Shown piece after piece: positions 25,026 through 38,247 of a stretch of 64,000 bases of DNA (the stretch's first letter is position 1; each line of letters starts with the position of its first letter). Made by a program: the position numbers and the translations under genes. The stretch comes from Cephalotrichum gorgonifer. Taxonomy: Eukaryota > Ascomycota > Sordariomycetes > Microascales > Microascaceae. The stretch is taken from positions 1,122,244 through 1,186,243 of the forward strand of contig ONZQ02000004.1 of NCBI GenBank assembly GCA_900312665.1. The letters are read 5' to 3'. The notes under the pieces are model-generated. The model ran no database searches and was not told the DNA's origin. It was given only the letters and a program-made list of their open reading frames with translations.

Positions 25026-25230
25026 ACCTAGAACCCAGAACCTAGAACCCACCGAAGGCTGGAACCTCGCCCCAACCGAGATCCCATGTTCCCATGTCAC
25101 TGGAGGAAGATCCGAGTTGGCGAAGGTTCGACAGAACTCAAAACCTAGAACCCACCCGAAGCTAGAAACCTCTACCTGAGATTCCATACGTATTTTCGAT
25201 ACGCTCGAGGAAGATCCGAGTTGGCGAAGG
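25026..25230. repeat. diverged tandem duplication of about 100 bp
   Basis: Two units each begin with an AACCTAGAACCCA-like stretch and end with an identical 23-bp block, at 25104-25126 and 25208-25230. The middle of the units has diverged by substitutions and indels. Further copies of CCTAGAACCC extend the left edge. Confidence 0.8.
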
Positions 25231-25803
25231 GTATCCCATTATTAACTACTTAACTGCTCATCTGAAGGCAACATCCGCGTGTCGAATCTCGTGAGCCGCA
25301 CCGACACTCAGCTGCCGCCGCCGTGGTACCTGCCACGCAACGCGACGCGACGCTTTGCTCTCCCTTCCCTTCCAATCCCCGCGGGCCGGGCTCCGTACTC
25401 GCAAGTCTAGAAGGGAAAGAAGAAAAAACAAAAGGGGCGAACAAGGAAATAAAAAAACAACTTTGCTGAACCCCTCCGAACCACATCTGAAACGCCAGCT
25501 GAAAAAAACACACCATAGAGTCCGCTGATTCCTTCCCTATTGCGCTAACCACCCCCTCTGCCTCGTTCCCCCCTTCTCCACTTCCACCCCATCCCATGCC
25601 AAGAAAAAGAATACTGGGGTAAAATGGCAGTAAGGGAGGGAAAAAAGGGGGGGGGAGGGCGGAAAAGTAGAGAAAGCGAAAGATTACAGGTGAGTAGATG
25701 AGTAGATCGTCCCTTGGACATGGGGGGTTCAGACCTGTCAGAAAATTGGCGAGAGCTGATAGACAACCCAGCCCCCCCTTCTTTCTTCCACCCCATCTCC
25801 CAT

Positions 25804-28800
25804 CTACCTTAGAGGAAGGTTATTCCGCCCAAACGCCGAGGGGCCGGCACCGCTCCCCCTCGGTCCCGTGTTCCACCCCTGATTTACGCTGTTCTTCACG
25901 ATCAGCGCCGCCGCAGACGACGCGGCTTGCCTCTCCTTCTGCCTGTGGCGCTCCTTCAGATATCCCGCCGCTTCGGGGCGCATGCGCAGGATGCGGAGGA
26001 TCATGTCGTCGCTGGGATCCGCTTGCGCCTCCTTCCGCCGCTCCTCCTTCGCCTTCCGCATCGTCCCGAGGTTCCGGCTCATCATGACGCTCTTCCCCCG
26101 CCTGATCGTGCCCATGCTCGCGAATGCGCCCGCGCCGCCGAACGTGGCACCCAGCGTGGGCGGTGCAGAGAGCCGGTGATTGGCTTGGCTCTGCTCCCGC
26201 ATCATGGCCTGCGCTCGCTGCGCCGTGGCTGCCGCCATCCTCTCCGACTCGCGTATCAGGTGACTAGTGCTCTCCGTGTAGAAGAAGTTGAGAGACGCCA
26301 GCTCGTGCCACTTAGGCGACTTGAGGACGTCCGCCGGAACTCCCAGCTGCTCACCGCTCTGCGTATCTCTGGCGTTGAAGAATTCGAACAGGAGTTGCAG
26401 CCACTGGTACACCACGTCAACCTCCCTTTGCGAAAGAGGCTTCTGCGTCGAGGGTTTGTCGGAGAGCGGGGGTACGAGTAGGCTCTCCACGGCCATTAAA
26501 ACCTCCTTCCATAGACGGGTCATGACAGCGATCATGGTTGCCTCTGTCAGAGTAAGCTTCATGATGGCGAAGTTGTCGTTGAAATAGCCAAGAAGTAGCT
26601 CTACTGCACCCTCAATATCCTCCTGCCTCGGCGCTGGTGGAGCCTCCGACGGTCCCCTCTTCCACAGGCTTGTTACCGACGCGCCGATGCCTCCGGCTTT
26701 GACCAGCCCGCGGAGGGTTTCATGAGATAGCGTCGCGTCGATGTGCGGCGTAAGCTAAGGTCATTGCAAATGCAGTTAATTAGTGCCTGCCTTCCTTCTT
26801 CAACGGCGACCATCTGGAAGGTCCAATGGGTAACGTACCTTGCCCGTAATCTTCCGAACCATATCACGCTCCGTCCGCTTTAGATGCCGGAAGGACTTGC
26901 CAAAGGAGAACTGGATGTCGTCTCGCTCCCCTTCCATGCTGACACGTATGAGCAGACGACCCTGTGTGTCAAGGTCGAGCCAGAATTCCCGAGGCAGATA
27001 ATCACTGAAGTGAAGCGGGTCCAACTTTAGCGAAGTACGTCCCACGAAGTCGTGGTCGCCAAAGGTATCGTAATCCCAGATGGTGGCGATGAGATTAAGA
27101 GGCCCCTGGACACTGATGTCCACGGACTCGTCCCATCGCGGGTTGAGGTTCCTATAGATGATCCTCGTTTTTGCCAGGCGCTTTTGGTACTCATCACCAA
27201 GCACCACGTATGGGTCGCTGTACCCACTAGGATCGCAAGCCTTCAGGTCCTCCGCTTCAATTATCTTAACGGTGAAGACGTACTTGGTGGGCTTGCGCAG
27301 GTTCTTCCTAGGCCCTTCGATCCGATCAAGAACGGCTGTACAAGCCTCCACGTTCATCGCCTTCTCTAGCTTGTCAAGCTCTTGCATGGCGAACTCGATG
27401 TTGTTCAGCTTGACGAAGGACTATTCCATCACGATACGGCGTTAACAACATGACAAGGGGAGACGAAAACACAGCTGCCGTGCCGGCCCACGCCTGGGGT
27501 AGATGCTATTGCCTCGGAGGAACTTACCTCTGGGTAGAATTGGAAAGGCTCAACCTTCTCCTTATTGTTCCACGCCTCCTTGGCATATTGTAGGAACTTT
27601 TCCTGGGCTGTCATCGAGCTCGCAGCGAGTTCTTGCGCACTAGGCCGGTCCATCTCCCTGGAGAAGCTATCCCACACGAGCTCACAGTATCGGCCAATCC
27701 CGTTCGCAAACACGCGGGCTAGGGATGTCATGAATTGTGCGTAGTGGACGTCGTTATCCCAGCCAAGCTGGAATATTTGGTCCGACGTCTGGTTAAAGAG
27801 TGTGAAGACGTCGATGATGGACACACTGTGCCGCTGGGAATCTAGAGGTACTTCGTCTTGTGACTGGGTCCGGACACGGAACTGATCTTGCCTGACGGCC
27901 TGCTCGACATGCTCGTCAATCTTGCTCTCTGCCACCTTGATCCACCTCCAGACAAAGCCGACGAGCAGTTCCTCGATATCGAAGCCGAACGGCTGAGACC
28001 GCAAGGTCTCCTGATGTATGCGCCGGATCTCGACAAGCTCTTTGTAGAGGAGAAAGCCTTCGTCGATGGGTATTTGAATCCCTTGAGATTCCGCATGGCC
28101 CATAATCTGCTCGATGATGGCTTTTGCGTCGGCTTCGAAACTTGGGAACACCGTCTCAACGAGGGCCGCCATGGGGCTGGCTCCCATGATCTCTGGGGTT
28201 TTCCTGTAGCGCTTCTTGATCTTTTCCGAAAGCTTGATGACGGACTGGCCAAGCCGGACGACGTGGCCGAAGTCCCAGTCCTGCCTATCTGCTGGGAGTT
28301 CCCTGTCGAGGTACGTCCTATATATGTCGGCAGCCTTCCGGCGGAGCCCACCAGTAAGCACCTGAGCATACTCGTCATCGTCTTCGGGCGCTCTGGAGAA
28401 GTCGGGGTCGTTTAGAATATTGTTCATCAACATGTTCATGATGACGGCTATGGAGGGGGGTTTCGCCTCGTAGCACTGAGTCAAGTTATTATAGAGGTCG
28501 CGGAGGAGTGCCTCGTGGAGAGTTTGAAGGGCCTTTCGATACACCTCCCGGTCATGGATAGTCCATAGCTGGGGATCAAGGCCAGTCAGTGGGACATAGT
28601 AGTTGGTAACGTGAGGAGGCTTCTTCATCTGCGGTCCTTCCGTTTTGACCAAGTCGAAAATAACATCCACATCATCCAGACTGCTGTCGCCATCCGAGAA
28701 CCGCTTCACGGCGATTTCAATGAGCGATATCAACCGCGAGGACTGGGGGATCCTCCAATACTCGGCCAGCTCGAGGAGAAGCTGCTGCGTCGGCTTGGAC

Positions 28801-30134
28801 AGCGGCGTGTAAGGGACGGACGGATCCGACATTGCTTTATCAGAGACAAGGGCGTGTTGCAAGACAGCCTTGTAGAAAGATCGTGGATCATGCGGAATGA
28901 AGGTGTAGTTCGCTTCGTCAACGCTCCGAATACTAGTAGTGTCATCCATGGCGGCAAGTGCGCCCATATCAAAGCCGAAAGGTGGGGTATCGGCGGAGCT
29001 CGATATCATGCGTGATAGCTCGGCGTACGCTGCGTCATCCTCGTTGCCCGGTGATAGGACGGGAAGCGGCTTGTCCAGGTCAGACGTGGAAGTCTTGGCC
29101 AGGTCTGGCCTAGCCGTCAGGATGTCCATCATCATCTGGGATAAATGGGGTGCTTCTGACTTTTTCCAATCTAGGAACGCCTCTTCGGGGTTGAAATCGT
29201 GGGAGCAGAGGGCCCCGGTCATGTCGGAATTCAGGCGGTGCTGATACGACTTGAGGTCTCGCAGGGCAGCCTCCTCTGTCCATGCGGCTTTGTTATCGTT
29301 CACCAAGGCCTGAGCTTCGGTATCGTCCGGAAAGCCGAATATCCTCGACACCGTCTGGACCATTGGCATATCCTTGACATCGTAGCTGAACGGTATCACC
29401 ACCTCGATCGTCGTCCCCCCGCTTCCTTGGCCGGAGACGGTCAGATTTTGGTCGTTGGTCAGGAGCTTGTTTTCTAAGCTCGCAAGCTTGGATACCAAGT
29501 CGGGCCTGTCTCGGTCCTGGCCCTGGTCTCTGAGGATCTTTATCACCAGCCGGACGAAAAGGGCAACGTGACGGTCGGGGAGGAGTTTCCAAGAGTCGTC
29601 GCCCGGGGCGGCGGCCTTCTGGGCGGCCTTGGTGGCGGAGGAATAGAAGATGAGCACGAGGGGCTCGATCTTGCGCTCCTTGTCGATGGTTTTCTGGAAG
29701 CCCGCATCGGTGAAGGCAGTGTAGGCCTCGGCAAAGCATCTCTTCACGGCAGCGTCATTGTAGCCGGGCATCCGCTCTGCGCCCTGGAGGACTTTCTGCA
29801 TCCTGTCGAAGAGGCTGAGGCGGAAGCTGTGGGGCAGCTTGAGACTGCCGCCGGTATTGCCCGTCGTCACGAAATCCTGCATCAGGTGCCCCACGCTGGT
29901 ATGGGATCGATGGGTCGGCTTAAGAGGGGCTGCGGCGGCCACATATTGCTTTCGCTTCGCTCGCGGCTGGAGAAGGTGGTGGAGGTAGGCAACGCGAAGC
30001 GCATATGTGAAGGCCTCGTCGCGGCTAACGACGTTGGCATGCTGCGTTCGGGAGAAGGCCCTCGATCTCCTGGGCATGCGACTGCTGCTCAGGTGACGAT
30101 TCGGGTGGTAGGTTCGATTCGAGGCCGTCGACAT
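25804..30134 (-). CDS. Munc13-like MUN/C2 domain protein (Git1/Ync13-type)
   Basis: Probable vesicle-priming or cortex protein of the fungal Munc13-like family, which includes fission yeast Git1 and Ync13. Three exons are predicted: 27528-30134, 26839-27420 and 25804-26754. They give 1379 residues in phase. The N-terminal part has a basic stretch and helical segments; the MUN-type helical region spans roughly 330-870. A C2 domain lies at about 916-1005 (YVFTVKIIEAEDL, then SGYSDPYVVL, NPRWDES and WDYDTFGDHDF). Its Asp residues in DPSGYSD and DYDTFGD suggest calcium or phospholipid binding. More MUN helices follow (MHD2-like, about 1060-1230). The tail is basic and Ala/Gln-rich. The start ATG at 30134 opens MSTASNRTYHPN. 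It is divergent from the ArfGAP gene, and both are membrane-traffic proteins, but nothing shows co-regulation. Confidence 0.85.
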
Positions 30135-32632
30135 CTTGGCGGCGGTAGAGGGGACCGACTCTTTCGAGGTTCGCCGAGTCGGACGTGGCAGGAGGGATTA
30201 GTCGAGGATCGGGTCCGGTTAGCTACAGCGCATCAACATGGAATCGGAGATTCGCATTCTGTATCGTGGGCTCGTGTAGGGCGAGAGCGGCCACTATCTA
30301 GCTGGCGGCAGCTGTACTCGTACTCGTGCCGCGAGGGCCAGCCCAAGCACCAATGTAGGTAGGTAGGGTCGAAAGATTACAACGAGGACGTGGATGTGGG
30401 CGTGGCTCGGTGAGAGATGATGTCACGAAATAACGTAGGTGCAAGGGCGATTGTTAGGAATAGTATGAGAAGGGGGGGTATTATCTAAATCCGGAGGAGT
30501 CCTATTACTCCAACACACGAGAATGGGATATTACTGTACGACTTGACGTTAGATCCTTGCCGCCCGCCCACCTTGGCTTTGTAGGACATTAGGAGTGGGG
30601 CTGGGGTAACTAGGGTAGCGGGTAGCGCGAGCGAGCAGGAGAGACAATTAGGAGGAGATTTGGGACAATCGCAATCATGATTGGGTTGGGCATCTGTCTT
30701 ACTCTGTACATTTCGGTCAGACCCCCGATGTCTTCCTTCCAGGTCGGGGACTCCTCCCAAGTCCACCCTTGTCATTAGCAGCCACAGCACTAACGTCATC
30801 ATCCCCTGTCTCAAGCCACAAATCGGGGACATCATGCTTGACAGGGGAGGAGCAACCGGGGTTTCGAGAAGAGACCGCGGCCGGCGCCTTCCAATATTAA
30901 TACAAGTACTCGTACGAACACACTGAAAACGGTAAGGTCAAGGTCCATCTCGGTACAATCCCTACCCTCACCACCAGCGGTCGCCTCTACTTGTTCTATT
31001 CTGGGAGACGTCTCGGGAAGCTTCCTGCCATTAAATCCTAGCTAGTGTCCCATGACCGGAACATACGTAAGTGACATACGCCCCCTTCGCCTCCCAGGGC
31101 TGGAGCATACCGTCTCGCGGAGCAGGCGCCTGGACGTTAGGTGGTATATGTGTTTCGGCCAAGCGTCACGAGGGCCACGAAAGGATGCCCGTGTGTGTGG
31201 TAAGCGGGAAGATGGATACTTCTCTGGAAACCAGACTTCACATTCATGGATTTATAGCTAGAGGCCATGAGGTAGGGAAGCAAGATGAATGGAGGAGCTA
31301 CTGGATGGTGCAGTGGCGAACTTGTGAATGCAGCCTATCCAAGTATTTCTGGGCGCTCTCTTTTTGAAGTCATGGATTGATTGAATCCGTGTCGACCAGG
31401 ATTAGTACTTGTACTCGGGGCTATTGTCAAGCCAGTCCTACAGAGAAAAAGGGAGGTTATGGCCAATACGTCACAAGCATAATACATCTAGCGTCAACCG
31501 TTAAGTGTGAGATACAGGCAGTATCAGCTCTCAACCGAGTGTTTCACTGGGAGGACCGATGGATAGACGGATGGACAGTGGGCATCATCATGCATGGGTA
31601 CTTCCTTTTGAGCAAAGTAAAAAAAAAATAACTAGCGTGGCCAAGGGACAAACCAAGGTTCCCAGCTTGTAGATGCTTGTGGATCCCTGTAATGCAGCGC
31701 AGTAGTCGAAAGTTTTAGGATTAACACTATTAATACACAGCACCTACCACCCCATGCTAGAGTTCAGCATTACAAGTGCACGCCCTGTAGCCAGCCCTTT
31801 GACCCGAGGCTATATCCAGCTCGCATCCGCACCTGGCGCATTGCATTTCAGTCCTGCTTCCCCTCCCCCTCCATTCAACTCTTCACAAACATGGCCACCG
31901 ATTAGGGACAAAGTGGCAGCTCTTGCCCGGACAAGCTAATTTCTGACACACCAGATTATAGACTTCAAATCCGCTCATTTTGCTCCCTTTCTCCTCTTTC
32001 TAGCCCCTTTCTGGTGGGGTTTTTTTGTCCCAAATTCCAGAGGTTCCTTGGCTGCCTGGACCTCTACTCGTATACTCGTATACCTGCTTGTACGAGGACT
32101 GTGCTACTCCGCCCACATAAGGTACATAACCTAAGTACCGTAACTTACCCATAATACTAGGTGAAGTAATGTACTCGTATTACATACGAGTGAGTAACTC
32201 GGTCGCAATTCTAATATCCAATATCCGCCCCACCCTCCACCACAACTCAACCCGCTCGCTCCATCTGCTCTGCCCCGCGCCTTTTATTATTAGCCGCAAG
32301 CGGTCTACTTCACACCCCATCAGGAGCCACTCCCGAACACTGAGGAGCGAACCGTCCACACACCATTCCAGCAGTCATTCACACATGCACCAGCACGGCT
32401 GCATGCAATCTGGGACACCCCCTGACAGCCCCAACTCGTCAAGTTTGGTTCCTGCGCACCAGATACAGCAGACTGGGACTGCTGGTCTGGCTGGTCCTTC
32501 TTCGACTCCGACTCCGACTCGCAACTTCTTTTCCCCTCTCACCTACTGCCGACACCTACGAGCAGGCTCGCCTGCCTTTTATCACCACGATTTCTAGAGC
32601 GCAACGACCGCGGAGGTCGTCCACGACTCACC
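30135..32632. other. 2.5-kb divergent intergenic region
   Basis: Upstream regions of the Munc13-like and ArfGAP genes. No coding ORF was recognised. TACTCGTA/TACAAGTA motifs are frequent, at 30315-30322, 30901-30914 (overlapping pair), 32065-32072 and 32073-32080. Short Ser/Thr-rich ORFs near 32170-32597 show no family motif and are probably 5' UTR. Confidence 0.55.
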
Positions 32633-35600
32633 ATGGGCAACGTGTCCAGCAGACCAGACGAGGCCGGTTCGCTCTACCTCAGGGATCAGCATCGATGTAA
32701 GCTCTGCTTTCTCCTTCCTGTTCCTGTCTATGGCCAAGCCGCTTGGCTTCGGGTCTCGAATAATTCATAGCTTTTACTGACGCCTGCGCCCGCACCCGCG
32801 CCCGCTTGTAGTTACCATCTCTTCCCTTTCTATATCCAGCCCCGGACGGTCGCCCGCGATAAATATCACTCCCAGCAGCTTTCCCACCACATGGATACAC
32901 GCTTCGCGATCCGGGGGAGACCCAGCTCCTCTTGAATTTGTCCAGGTTTGATGCGCCCTCGGCGACAGTCTTCTCTGCGTGCTTGTATTACCCAGGTGCT
33001 AATACCATTCACGGAACAGGATCCCGAGCCCTCAAATGGACCTCCCAACTTCCTCCTAAAGCTCACAAACGATGAGGACCTAATATTCAAGTTCACCTTC
33101 GTCATCCGCCAGACTCCTCAAGCCCCCAGCTCCTCGGGCGCGCCCACAGACCCCGCGTCGGCCCCTCTAGATACCCGCATCAATGCGCTTACCTACGTCT
33201 ATGCCTCCTCGCCTAAGGAGGTAGAAACACTGGTGACCAGGGAATTTCACGCCGACCCGAACCTTCACAAAAATGCGAATGTCGCCCTTGTTGGCGACCA
33301 CACCACCGGCGGCAGTCCATCTGTCACCTTTGAGTGGACCTGGAAATGGAAGCCTCCCAAAAACGTAGAGGACAAGGGCGGTGGTTGGAGAAACTCGTGC
33401 AGCGTTCGTCTTCTCCCCGTATAAACGGCGTGCCCCCCTACCCCCAGCCCCTCGGAAGAAAGTACTGACCCCGGAAACCGGATTAGTTTGTCGAATACGA
33501 TCCGCGTGCCAATAGTTTCCACACTCTCGCCAGCTTCTCGTACTGGGTAGCAAGTAGGTCTCCCTGGGGTGCGCTTAGCAGTTTTTCGTCCAGGCCCTAA
33601 CCAGACCGCGTAGACCCTCCATTGCCCCATAGCAATCCCGGCTCGCCGCTTCCGCCTCTCTTCCTGACCTCGCCGCCCAAGCCACGAGCCGTTTCATCTC
33701 AGACCGTCGACTCTCGCATAAGCACCGCCGAAGCCGAGGAGCCCTTATCACCCCTCACTGCGGCTCATGAGTTGGGGGCTACAGGCAGTTCCGCTCCGGG
33801 ACCAGCAGCGCATGTCCCCCCTCCGCCGACTATAAAGGAGCCTGTTCGAGTGGATGTAGCGTGCCCTCGGCCTGCAGACGATGTGACGGTAGCCAATGAC
33901 GGGCCGGTGTTCCGGGCTACCATCAAGGCACTCGAACAGAAGACGGGCAACATGCGTTCCCAGCTAAAGCGTGTCCTCAAGCGGGCTGAACAGGCACATG
34001 CCGCCCAGGTTGAAGCGAACGACAGCGTCGCCGCCTTCATGGAGGCTCTGCGCGACGCCTCGAGTACCAACGCGAATGCTGTACAGCCGGTCATTGACCA
34101 CTATTTTGATAAGATTGCGAAGGAAATCCTCCTTTACCAACGTCAGAATGCCGCAAATCTCCAGAAAATCATCATCGATCCTCTCAACCGACTGTATACC
34201 TATGACATCAAACAAGCCGACTCAAAGAGGCGTGATTTCGAGGAGGAAAGTAAAGATTACTACAACTATGTATCTCGTTATCTGGGCCAGCGCCACGACT
34301 CTGTCAAGGCCAAGAAGCTTGCAGAGAGTGACTCGAAGTACCAGACGAAGCGGCGAAACTTTGAGCTGAAACGATTTGACTACTCCAGCTTTATGCAGGA
34401 TCTCCACGGAGGCCGGAAGGAGCAAGAAGTCCTCTCTCATCTCACCAAGTACGCCGACGCCCAGACATCCGGCTTCTTGGCCGTCGCGGCCAAAATCGAC
34501 GAGCTACTCCCGCAGTTTCAGGTTTTGGCGAGCGAGGTGCAAGGGGCCGACAAGGAGTACCAGTATCAGAAGCGAGAGCGTGAGGAGAAGCGGAGAGTTC
34601 TGGAGAAGAGTAACCTGCCGTACGTGGAGCCCGAGCCTTCTGCGGTATCCAATCCTCCAGCCCCTCCATCATCGTCAAACGGCGGATACCAGTCACATTC
34701 GGACACGGAGCTTGGTCGTGCCGATAGCACTGGTTCTCAGTGGATGAGCGCCACCGCTGGAGCGGCGGGCACCGGCGGAACGATCAATGTGGTCGAGCTT
34801 TCGAGATCTCCCGGAAGCCTTGGTCAAGGGCTTGGCGCTAGCCCCAGCCAGAGCTCGAAGTTCAAGGGGATTCGGGACCTAGAAGAACGTGACTATGACC
34901 AGATGGTGAAGGCTGAGAGAGTTGCCTCTCAGCGGAAAGAAGGCCTGCTGTGGGCACTCAGCCGTCCGGGCAGCCATGTCGACCCACGGGCCCAACTCAA
35001 GGCAGGCTGGCACAAGTAAGTGAACCCCCCTACTACCCCGNNNNNNNNNNNNNNNNNNNNCCCCGGGCCCCCCCCCAACGAAAAAAAACTTGCGAGTCCT
35101 GGTATGAGAAGGAGGGCCTTTTGGTGACTAACGATAGTTTAGATTCTGGATTGTCCTAGACCAAGGAAAGCTCTCGGAGTACAGTAATTGGAAGCAAAAG
35201 CTGGATCTGCACATGGACCCCATCGATCTCCGGATGGCATCCGTCAGGGAGGCTCGTAACGCCGAACGCCGCTTTTGCTTCGAGGTCATCACGCCCAACT
35301 TCAAACGGGTGTACCAAGCTACCTCGGAGGAAGACATGAACTCATGGATTCTATCTATCAATAATGCTTTGCAAGGCGCGGTAGAGGGCAGGGGTCCGAA
35401 GGACAAGCCCGAAGCGACTGCGTCTCCGATCGACGGCAGCTCCCTCAAGCGGGACATCGGCTCAATCTTGACGGGCAGGAACTCCTCTCACTTCCACACC
35501 AGCTCGTCCAATATCCCGTCACGGCGTACTACCGTGGCAAGCCGGCCGTCGGAGCATAGGACGGTGAGCTCGAGCTACGACGATAACCCAGACAAACTGC

Positions 35601-36448
35601 TGCAAATGCTCCGGGACAATGACCAGGGTAATTGCTGGTGCGCTGACTGCGGGTCTGGGTCCAAGGTGGAATGGGTTTCCATCAACCTGGCTATCATTTT
35701 GTGCATCGAGTGCAGCGGAATCCACAGGTCCCTCGGCACTCACATCAGCAAGGTGCGGTCCCTCACTCTTGACATCACCTCGTTTACCCCCGACATAATT
35801 GAGCTCCTCCTCCTCGTTGGGAACCGAGTATCGAATATGACGTGGGAGGCGAAGCTGGACCCTTCCCTGAAGCCATCGCCACAGGCTACGAGGGAGCAGC
35901 GCTTGAAGTTTATCACGTCTAAGTATGTCGACCGGGCGTGGGTGGCGCCCATATCACCCACACTCTCACGGTACGCGACCCAGGACGATACTCTGTTGGC
36001 CGCCATCAAGAAGAACGACATCCAGCAGGTCATCTACGCGCTAGCCCTCAGGGCCAACCCCAATGTCACGGATAAGTCCAGGGGGACTCACGCCATCCAT
36101 CTCGCCCTAGCCGCTACCGACCCGGCTCCGCCCAGTGGCTCAGCGAGCCTTGGCCAACATGATCAGGACAGCAGGACGGTACCCTTCCCCGTCGCGGAGC
36201 TCCTAGTCCAAAACGGCGCCGAGATCCCCTCGACGCTTCCGGCCTTCCCCCTGAGTCGCAGCGCCCAGCAGTACCTAGAGCAGAAGCGCGGCCGCGCCGC
36301 GGGCCTAGGGAGCGAAGGGCTGAGCGACCACTCGAGCAACGCCAGTCTATCCCACGAGCAAAGGCTCCAGCGCGAGAGGGAGGCACGACTACAGAAGAGG
36401 GTGAGCGCGGGGGGGAGGCTGGCCAAGTCGCCCATCCCCGAGAGATAG
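32633..36448 (+). CDS. BAR-PH-ArfGAP-ankyrin protein (Csx2/ACAP type)
   Basis: GTPase-activating protein for Arf, coupling membrane curvature and phosphoinositide sensing to Arf inactivation in vesicle traffic. Six exons are predicted: 32633-32696, 32812-32945, 32996-33403, 33487-33553, 33614-35015 and 35143-36448. They give 1126 residues. The N-terminal 200 residues form a conserved globular part (VLIPFTEQDPEPSNGPPNF, FEWTWKWKPP). A BAR domain lies at about 320-555 (VFRATIKALEQKTGNMR onward), a PH domain at about 665-770 (RKEGLLWALS, FWIVLDQGKL, NSWILSINNAL), and the ArfGAP zinc finger from about 844 (CWCADCGS...CIECSGIHRSLG; the four Cys and the Arg finger of HRSLG are present). Two weak ankyrin repeats follow (about 980-1060). 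The 5' splice site after WRNSCS is GTTCGT, a weak signal. Intron 5 contains the second assembly gap, so coding sequence should be intact. Confidence 0.92.
35041..35060. other. assembly gap (20 N)
   Basis: Twenty N bases between C-rich flanks, inside predicted intron 5 (35016-35142) of the ArfGAP gene. The true intron length is therefore unknown, but both splice sites are present. Confidence 0.99.
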
Positions 36449-38247
36449 GGGACCGCATGGTTGGACAGACTTGCTAGCGTTAATCTTTGCTATCCCGCAT
36501 ACCACGCACGTCGCGGATGCAGACACGGCCGAGGAGGCGTCACTCCTGTGGTATCGGGGGTCTGAAACCTTTACGTCTTTTTTAGGGGGCGTCCGGGGGG
36601 GAGGGGTGTGTGTGCATATAACGAACGAAATTAATGAGGTCATCGTAACGATGAATGATGTTCGGGAGGGGGTCTGTTATCGGTAATTCGCTGGTTTCTT
36701 TTCTTTTTCCCTCTCTCTTAATTCTTCTCATGTCTTTTGGCTTTTCCTGGATGTGGCTCCCTTGTTTTGGTTCTCTATCCTCTTCCCGCCGTTTCGGTGT
36801 TGGCGGCCGTTCACCCTTCCTCTGTCATACCGGGCCTACTCCATTGAGTGCCCCGAACTATGGAAATGTTTCCTGTTTTCTGTTTCCTTCTTCTCTCTCT
36901 CTGCAGAGTTATAATTTTATGAATAGGGGAGTAGGCGGCCTTACATTGAATACGGGAAACACCCCCCCTTGATTTTGTTTCGTTTCCTCTTATGAATGTG
37001 TTACGGGCGAGGAGTGAAAGGGGGTTAATAATGGAAGGCCCTGCATGCTAAACTCTTACTGTTCCTACGGCCCCTTTGAGGTTATCTCCCGTGTTCTCTG
37101 GGTTCAGAGCCCGGAGAGGGAGGGCTGAAGATGGTTTGGTTTTTTTTGGCGGCGCCACGTGCGAAGAGGAGGTTCTGGTATCGCGTATATACCAATATAT
37201 ATCGATGTATGTTCCTGTGGACAGTGGGATTACCGAGGAGTGAGATATCTTGCCCGCCTCTGCCTCGACGGGAAGGTCAAGTCCGTGGGATGGCTCTTGT
37301 GGTGGGGATTGTGGTCTGACCCGTGCTCTAACCTCGCCTATATCCATTCTTACCTGTCCGGCCTACGTTGCCTGCAGTCTGCTTCCGGTCTATATATGTA
37401 CTTTACACGTTCACAGCTGTTGGTGGTGGAGTGAGGGGCGAGCTAGTTTTCCTTCCCCGCCTCAAATTGACTTTGGGCCTGTTCCTGTCATAGTCCTGAG
37501 TTCGGCAACCCCCTCATGGCGGCCTTGAATCTATACCACAGAGTTGTGTTGCCGCATGTGCCTACATAGACGGACTTGTGTCAAATGGAGTATATTCCGA
37601 CTCGTACTCTGTACTCTTACTATTGCCCTCCTCTCCCACCATTACAGGCCAAGTCAAATGGATGGAAGTAACTTTTGTCTCCTCCTTTCTCCCCCCTTTG
37701 TCCTACCATCATCACTCCCCTACCCCGAAAGCCCCCCTATATCTCTCCCCATCCGACTATTACACGTAGGGAGACGGATGAGAGGGTCCCGAAAACATGC
37801 CACCAGATCCCAACGTTTATACGACCCCTCCCTCCCCCTAGCAAGGAGGTAAAAAGCACACCCATAAGGTCCCATGCCGACGGAAAAGGACGAGCAGTAA
37901 CATGTAACAGAACAGAAAGGAAAACAAAAACAAAAACATTCGCCTCAATGCCTAAACACCCCCTCTTCCCTTCCTCTGCCAACCCCTTCTGCGGAAATGA
38001 CTGAGACATAGAAGGTGGGGGGTAAAAAGAAACAAAATGTAGAAGCAGGTAAAGACAAAACGCAAGCAAGCAAGCCAAAATGTGTATCCCCACGCACCAA
38101 AAAAATCCCAACCCAGCCAAGGAGAGGGGGGAAACAAAAGACCGTACATACACCGCTCTTTCCATCCTATCGAAACCTCTTTCACCCTTCCTCTCTCACC
38201 AAACTTCTCTCGCCTTTGTTAGGTCTGAAGAAGTTCCACACCCCACC
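36449..38247. other. 1.8-kb convergent intergenic region
   Basis: Lies between the stop codons of the converging ArfGAP and checkpoint-kinase genes. It is T/C-rich with no protein-like ORF. Long 3' UTRs are the simplest content. Confidence 0.6.

Larger units (their letters stand above)
18748..25803. other. 7-kb intergenic region upstream of the histidine kinase
   Basis: No convincing protein-coding gene in about 7 kb. The ORFs present (for example 20037-20807 plus and 22234-22911 minus) have frequent Cys, Arg and His, no family motif and no splice logic. The region carries many TACTCGTA/TACTTGTA-type motifs, a 26-base A run, a purine microsatellite and clustered short tandem duplications. 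The left end must hold the kinase promoter and 5' UTR; the right end the 3' UTR of the Munc13-like gene. Confidence 0.6.

Noticed and set aside
29568..30362. 264-codon plus-strand ORF opposite the Munc13-like gene
   Set aside because: Shadow of the coding exon, extending into its promoter; no protein-like motif.
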